From Uranotaenia lowii (lineage: Eukaryota > Arthropoda > Insecta > Diptera > Culicidae), in the NCBI RefSeq assembly GCF_029784155.1, contig NC_073691.1, positions 23,233,639-23,297,638 of the forward strand: a stretch of 64,000 nt of DNA, written 5' to 3'. Under the pieces are notes generated by a model. It did not search any database, was not told the origin of the DNA, and worked only from the letters and a program-made list of their open reading frames with translations. A program made the position numbers and the translations under genes. Position 1 is the first letter of the stretch, and each line of letters starts with the position of its first letter. Below, piece after piece: positions 59,801 to 64,000 of this stretch.

Positions 59801-60437
59801 GCAAGCGTCGTGCCTGATGTTACTTAACGCACAGGAATCCAAGGAAGCCGAAAGTATTTTGCTGAAAATTCTACAAAACTGTTCACGACATCGGATCACC
59901 ATCCAATGGATACCAAGCCATGTCTCTATTGGTGGCAACGAAGTGGCAGATGCACTGGCAAAACACAGTCTCCAGTCAGGACAGGTGATCGAAAACGGGT
60001 ACATGCTTACGGATGGTTTCAACGCTCTGAAGAAAATACTGGCTGAAAGCACAACAGATTGGTACACACGTTACTCTACTGAAAAAGGAAAAATTTTCCA
60101 TACGATACAACCGGAATTTTCCACCGCACCATGGTTTGTGGGAAAGAACCTAAACGGAAAAGATGTAAGGCTACTAAATCGCTTGATGGCCGGCCACGAC
60201 TTTTCCAAGCACTGGCTGGCGAAAATGAAAATAAACGACGATGCTGACTGCGAACTTTGCAAAGTACCTGAAACTTCAAATCACATCATTTTCTGCTGCC
60301 CACGTTTCGCCACGACAAGGAGGAAGTACGATTTCTATACCAAGTACACGAATCTGCAGGAGCTATTCAAATCTAAAGAAATATCCCATTACGAAGAAGT
60401 AGCTAAATTCACCAAAGAAATCAAAATTGATTTGTAA
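56823..60437 (+). CDS. I-clade retrotransposon ORF2 (endonuclease, reverse transcriptase, RNase H)
   Basis: 1204 codons from the ATG at 56823 (MATTTTEFK); the frame is open upstream to 56709 but overlaps ORF1. The apurinic-like endonuclease occupies about 1-225: LQTNVQSFHKN, ILSEIW, GGDFNAHHTDW at 144-154, SSAIDISL and GSHHMCLE. The reverse transcriptase spans about 420-740: MICVDLSNAFNAI, LPQGDVLSPTLFN and YADD at 643-646. RNase H spans about 927-1050: TDASKDG with D933, the E of SAELLA, TDSQAS, and PSHVSIGGNEVADALAK with H1033. A C-terminal knuckle CELCKVPETSNHIIFC starts at 1143. All catalytic motifs are present. ORF2 nicks target DNA and copies the element RNA onto it. Translation probably reinitiates after ORF1. 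Confidence 0.93.
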   Translation: MATTTTEFKILQTNVQSFHKNRDEIQRVMSGGGYAAAILSEIWTDEDLEKTNRYNFPNYHFVPHSRNDNYGGAGILLQNSFSYYRLPTPTNLSNWTQTVIIRINQLDLTICSVYVSPSITINEFETDVNAIIANLDHNTKVILGGDFNAHHTDWGDEICDARGEKLVEVINHTNLIVINNGSKTYVPLQLNRRSSAIDISLCSASLVDMVQWVVLDYGIGSHHMCLEISWKTNAYKNNKFFYNKALIRKEVANLEHYDFDNFSELSSEMKRIHKKNKMKNLKTPKFWWSESVDEAWKEKTAARKKFNQTSSIDNLLNYKRKAAIFQKKKREEIFKKFEDFSNEVSPFSSSKELWQKVGRLTGKRFYKKENCLLQEDEAMAEEFLDTHFGKHDPQPFEEPLPLSIGGLLDKVFWYRTLASKKKTSAPGEDNLSYELLTHLKPAVTEKIIELINDMWMRGTLDESLKIIKVIAIPKPGRDQSTVAGKRPISLVPTITKMANSAVLERLQDFLEINKILPETSFGFRKHTSTNACVSFVLNWVKQNKRCKLLTAMICVDLSNAFNAINIDKLEEILQQIEVPYEVLRWILSFLRNRTINFHMKQKTLSRTINNGLPQGDVLSPTLFNVYTVNLHKIEHPDVMLVQYADDFGILVRAKNLQNLNEIGEPYLNNFTETARSLNFKINPEKTKTILFQHGDKQLNISLNGTLLESVRSHKYLGIIFDRYLNFGLHIKEVRSKVQDRLNMIKVLSGAKHGAHPESMIKIHKGLIRSTMDYGSSVYNNASKSNRNILAVVNNQSLRKVTGTTRSTPRNVLVALSGQEPVDLRNTYIASREICRHMSRNNLIARQLRTIELPDDVNKWNQFTYMERTYWMNRELFDSIQSIERSSNLLKVEVFPFLEGLTVSKQNSNPMRLKQLALFVMNGRYRGRCRVFTDASKDGSVCGIGVFVEQTRTRLSQKLAKETSITSAELLAIHKATEMIDQQCLEGAVIYTDSQASCLMLLNAQESKEAESILLKILQNCSRHRITIQWIPSHVSIGGNEVADALAKHSLQSGQVIENGYMLTDGFNALKKILAESTTDWYTRYSTEKGKIFHTIQPEFSTAPWFVGKNLNGKDVRLLNRLMAGHDFSKHWLAKMKINDDADCELCKVPETSNHIIFCCPRFATTRRKYDFYTKYTNLQELFKSKEISHYEEVAKFTKEIKIDL

Positions 60438-60550
60438 TCAACATGAAACCGTAAACAGGGCATATAGTCTTAGTTACTGGCCCTTACCCCCGAACGGCTG
60501 AGCTGAAGGGCTGAAGCTGTTCAAGTAAAAAGAAGAAGAAGAAGAAGAAG
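60438..60550 (+). other. 3' UTR and GAA tail of the I-clade element
   Basis: About 90 bp, then AAG/GAA units up to the target duplication. GAACGGC and GCTGTTC (about 60493-60520) can pair as a small stem-loop close to the tail, where the reverse transcriptase would recognise its RNA. Confidence 0.6.
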
Positions 60551-60564
60551 ATGTATCAAATTGA
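60551..60564 (+). repeat. Target-site duplication, right copy
   Basis: ATGTATCAAATTGA matches 55200-55213 without mismatch. Confidence 0.9.
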
Positions 60565-60859
60565 TTTCCTTAAAGATTGTTTCAATTCCGAACTGCATGG
60601 GCATGGGATGTGTCTAATGAGCCTCAACTACCAGTAGAAAATTTACTCAAAAACAAAAATGAGGTCGTAAAACTTTATCTTGTTCATAAATACATCGAAA
60701 ATGTATCTGTAACCCACATTTAAAATTCCACGGCACTGGTAAAAAATAAAAAACGTAACCTTGACCAACCAGCATCGACTGACGAGAAAGTCATTAGGAG
60801 CTCTTTTAAATGTACGAGAGGTATTTTTCAGAGAGAAGACGCCTGATTTTTCAGGGTTG
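60565..60859. other. Short stretch without a recognised gene
   Basis: AT-rich host sequence beyond the right target duplication. No motif seen. Confidence 0.4.
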
Positions 60860-61436
60860 CACGGAGAAAAAAGACCACAGTTGTTCTAATTATTTCAGCT
60901 GGTTATACTTATCATCAAAACGTAGTTGATATAAATATAATAGACCCAACTACAAACTGATGATTGACTTTACGCACTCAACTTTGAATATAATGAATTC
61001 TATAATTGATTCAACTGTAAATATGATAGATTCAACTACAATTGTATAGTTGATTTTAGACATTCAACTACAAGTATAATAGATTCAACTATACATTCCT
61101 GATTGACGTCTCACATTTAGCTATAAATGCGATAGATTCAATTGTAGTAGTATAATTGATTCAACTATAAATATGATAAATTCAACAACAATTGTATGAT
61201 TGATTGTAGTTATTCAACTATAAATATAATAGATTCAACTGTACATTTCTGGTTGACCTCTAATATTTAACTATAAATATGATCGATTCAACTGTACTGG
61301 TATAATTGATTCAACTGTAAATATAATAGATTCAACTACAAATGTATGATTGATTCTAGGTATTGAACTATAAATAAAGTAAATTAAACTATATTGTTAT
61401 AATTGATTGTGTGATACTTGTATACTATAGTGTTCA
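60860..61436 (+). mobile_element. One-armed copy of the TTCAACTATAAATAT foldback element
   Basis: It starts CACGGAGAAAAAAGACCACAG, matching the left end at 14271. It continues with the same TTGTTCTAATTATTTCA..GGTTATAC lead and tandem ATAGATTCAACTATAAATAT units, ending near TTGATTGTGTGATACTTG. The right, inverted arm is missing; the minisatellite region follows. Confidence 0.7.
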
Positions 61437-61689
61437 TCCGTGTTCATCAGCGAAAATTAAAAAAAAATCATAAGTGTGAGACCACGTGTTGTCTGCAGCG
61501 ATCGTAGTGCTGTTTTTAGGGCTCAGTCGGAAGTTCCTGACGTCGGTGGCAAAGCGCAAGCGCTCTCCGGCAATGGGGAAACATTTTCCTCTACCAGTTC
61601 CTGGCATCGCTCGTGTAGTAGGCCAGTTCCTGGAATTGGGAAAGGTACGCCTTTCCTTTTCGTGATCCTGACAGGATTCTACAGGAAAC

Positions 61690-62640
61690 TAGCATTATGG
61701 TAAGTCAGGGTCAGGGTAAGTCGAGCCATAAATGGTCGTCGGACTGAAATCATAGAAGGTCGTCAAGCCAGAAAGGTTGTTGAGTCGAAGCCAACTATAG
61801 GTCGTACAGCCAGGGTCATTTGAATGTCATCAAGACGGAGCCACGTGGTGGTCTTCGGGCCGGAGCCATAGAACTAATATCAGAGAAGGTCGTCAAGTCT
61901 GAACCGTTGGAAGGTCGTCGAACTAGACCAACTGGGAAGTCGAAGTTAACGAAATTTATTAGACGGTCGTCCGGCCGGAGCCATGGAAAGGGCGTCGGAC
62001 TGATATCATAGAAGGTCGTCGAGCCGGAGTTATTGGAAGATTGTCAGGCTGCAGAAATGGGAGGTCGTCGAACTGGTGTCGTGGATGGTTATCAGAACTA
62101 ATACCGTATTTGTTTTCTCCTCTCCCCACCGTACCCGATAAAAACAAATACAAATCGTCGCCAGTGTATTGCTACCTCACTCACTCACACGCTCTCTCGC
62201 AACACTGACAAAATTTTCGGGGCAACACCGCTCGATGGCAGTGCAAAACCAGGTCAAAACCAGTGCAACACTGTCCGAATAAACAAACAGTTTGACAGCA
62301 CCTAGTGGTGCACTAGTGCAACACTAGTGCAGCACTCGGCATAAACAAATACGGTATAAGCCGTAGAAGGTTGTCAGACTGTATCGGGTAAGGCCGTCGA
62401 GCCAAAGTTACTGGGGGATGGTCGGCCGGGGCGTTAGAAGGTCGTCGGACAAGTGTCGTGGACGATCGTCAGAACAGTGGCATTGGAAGATCGTCAAGCC
62501 GGAGCAAAAGTGGAGCTCATTGGACCGGCAGTCATTGGAAGGTCTTCGAGCCGAAAGCCAGATAAGAGGTCGCAAAAAGAGCAATCCGAAAGAATAAAGT
62601 CGGGCGAAACCGAAGGAATTTCGTTAACCAAAATCAGAAG
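61690..62640 (+). repeat. GGTCGTCGAGCCGGAGCCAT-type minisatellite of about 24 bp
   Basis: Diverged units of 17-27 bp, each starting near GGTCGTC and often followed by RAGCCGGAGCC or GGACTGAAATCATAGAA. The array is interrupted at 62104-62354 by a MITE. Frames at 61820-62011 and 62453-62686 arise from the repeat. Confidence 0.75.
62104..62354. mobile_element. 251 bp MITE with CCGTATTTGTTT ends and TA duplication
   Basis: CCGTATTTGTTT at the left end is inverted as AAACAAATACGG at the right. TA flanks both sides (62102-62103 and 62355-62356). The interior has repeated GTGCAACACTAGTGCA words and no transposase. It cleanly splits the minisatellite. Confidence 0.75.
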
Positions 62641-62767
62641 AGGATGGATGTCGAGGTCTAGGGATCTAGTGGTAATTTTAGTATAAAAGGATGGAAAATG
62701 AAATAATCAAGTTAGTCCAGTTTTTAACATGAAATTGTATCAAATCTTATATTCACTATGCCAAAAC

Positions 62768-62968
62768 GAGGGCTTGTGATATAGCTCAGTTGGCAAGTCT
62801 GTTGTCTCCTGAGCCGATGTCCGCGAGTTCGAGCCCAAGAGTAAACATCGAACACAGTTGTACCGGATAAGTTTTTCAATAACGATCCGCCAACTGTAAC
62901 GTTGATAAAGTCGCGAATGCCATAAAGATGGTAAAACGACTATAATCGAAACAAAAAACAAAAAAAAA
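62768..62968 (+). mobile_element. tRNA-derived SINE, copy 2
   Basis: Nearly identical to 22791-22978, with the same A box (TATAGCTCAGTTGGCAAG) and B box (GAGTTCGAGCCC) and an A-rich tail. It is flanked by ACTATGCCAAAAC at 62755-62767 and 62969-62981, a perfect 13 bp target-site duplication. Confidence 0.87.
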
Positions 62969-62981
62969 ACTATGCCAAAAC

Positions 62982-64000
62982 ATCCGCTTCTTCTTGATTA
63001 TTCATCGATGTATTTTAGCACGAATCGGAACAAGCTCCTTTTACGATTTAGTATCAGAGACTACAGGTATACGACCAACTTCTCTCTCTCTCTACTCCGT
63101 AAAAATATCAATTTGTTACTCCGCAGAATTTATGCATTTCCGAATTATAAATATGTAGTAGAGTAAATAACTAACGGCAGCGTAATCCTTAAATGTTTTG
63201 TAACATTCCATTCTTTAATTAAATAGATAGATATTAAATTCTTCTTTTCTCACCCTCCCCAGCTTTATTTTTTTTTTTTTAAAGAAGAAGGGGAGAATAA
63301 ATAAAGTTTAAGATATTTTAGTGAAAAACTTGATAAATTTATCAAAAAATTCAAACATTTCAAAGAGTGAAAGTCAAACTGACGAGGATGGACATTGTAT
63401 AATTTATTGTATTCGTGATTTTTCAAAACTTCGATCAAAACTAACCTGATTTTGTCAGTTTCAAGCAATGTAGATTGTATACAAGTTTGTTGCAAACAAG
63501 CTTTTTTTCAATTTGTTTCAAATTATGAAAAAAATTGGAGGATTTCAAATTTGTTCCGGCTTAATTGAGACGGTTTACTGATACAGATATTGAAATCTCA
63601 GCTACGCTTTAGCTGCCAGATTTAGTTTGTCCTGATCCTAAATCGAAATTGCTACATTGCGAAAAGCATTTCTATATACTTTAGTCAGTTTTGCGTAAGC
63701 GGCCTGGTTGCTGCTTCATTTGTTGATTACAATAATGGCTCCACGCTACTGGATAGGTTTGAAGTAGTATCAAAAATGAAAAAAAAAAACAACAGACAAC
63801 AGCACCAGCATCAGTAACGAAAACGGAAATATAAGGCCAGAGCCTAGCTGGCTGATGATGTTTTGCGCGCTCGGTCGCTGTTCAAACGAATGAAATTCGA
63901 GTCAGATCGATTTCCCCCGTGTTGTTGGCAGCAAGTATGCACTTGTTCGCGCAACGACAAGTCCAACCTGGGACGGAAAAACTCGACTAAATCTGGGGCC
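62982..64000. other. Stretch without a recognised gene
   Basis: AT-rich to about 63700, then a less AT-rich unique segment to the window end. No exon or transposon was recognised. Confidence 0.35.

Larger units (their letters stand above)
55214..60550 (+). mobile_element. Complete I-clade non-LTR retrotransposon
   Basis: A 5.34 kb element with a 5' UTR of about 180 bp, ORF1, a 59-base gap, ORF2, a 3' UTR of about 110 bp and an AAG/GAA repeat tail. ATGTATCAAATTGA flanks it at 55200-55213 and 60551-60564 (16 bp if the shared AG is counted), a perfect target-site duplication from target-primed reverse transcription. Both frames are free of stops. RNase H after the reverse transcriptase, three CCHC knuckles in ORF1 and a C-terminal CCHC in ORF2 place it in the I clade (the LOA clade is the alternative). 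It appears young and possibly competent. Confidence 0.92.

Overview
The window is eukaryotic, AT-rich and dominated by repeats. The evidence fits an insect, most likely a mosquito with a large genome. It includes an I-clade retrotransposon, RTE, Jockey-like, Ty1/copia and Ty3/gypsy relics, a tRNA-derived SINE, Helitron-like ends and many foldback elements or MITEs (some look like families I associate with culicine mosquitoes). The species cannot be fixed from the sequence alone. There are no operons, rRNA genes or CRISPR arrays.

Only one host protein exon is secure: the last coding exon of casein kinase I alpha (7790-7964, minus strand), with a strong splice acceptor and an A-rich 3' UTR running towards about 5.5 kb. 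The kinase-domain exons were not found in the window. Either they lie beyond 64 kb, making most of this window one huge intron, or they are short exons I could not see. A TATA/initiator pair followed by a GTGAGC splice donor near 47.5-47.0 kb on the same strand may be an untranslated first exon. A possible secreted-protein frame lies at 48.48-48.90 kb (minus), but it lacks an ATG.

Layout. 1-5 kb: nested, decayed retroelements, including a tiny LTR element that keeps only integrase. 5.3-10 kb: CK1-alpha 3' UTR, last exon and intron. 10-16 kb: inverted-repeat elements, a degenerate GAGAC-type minisatellite and a Helitron end-to-end copy. 16-27 kb: unique sequence islands separated by AT-rich repeats, a SINE and a 1 kb MITE. 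27.5-28.9 kb and 35.4-36.5 kb: non-LTR reverse transcriptase relics, the first carrying a minisatellite inside its reading frame. 31.8-35.4 kb: tandem repeats and an 825 bp palindrome. 37-49 kb: mostly unique sequence with a minus-strand Helitron-like element and an inverted pair of minisatellite arrays. 50-53 kb: a non-LTR relic plus a copia relic lying inside a six-base repeat. 55.2-60.55 kb: an apparently complete I-clade retrotransposon with a 14-16 bp target-site duplication and two intact reading frames; this is the best-preserved mobile element here. 60.9-63 kb: a one-armed foldback copy, a 24 bp minisatellite split by a TA-flanked MITE, and a second SINE copy.

The genes do not form a working pathway. 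The biology is one probable host kinase locus whose introns have been colonised by successive waves of transposons.
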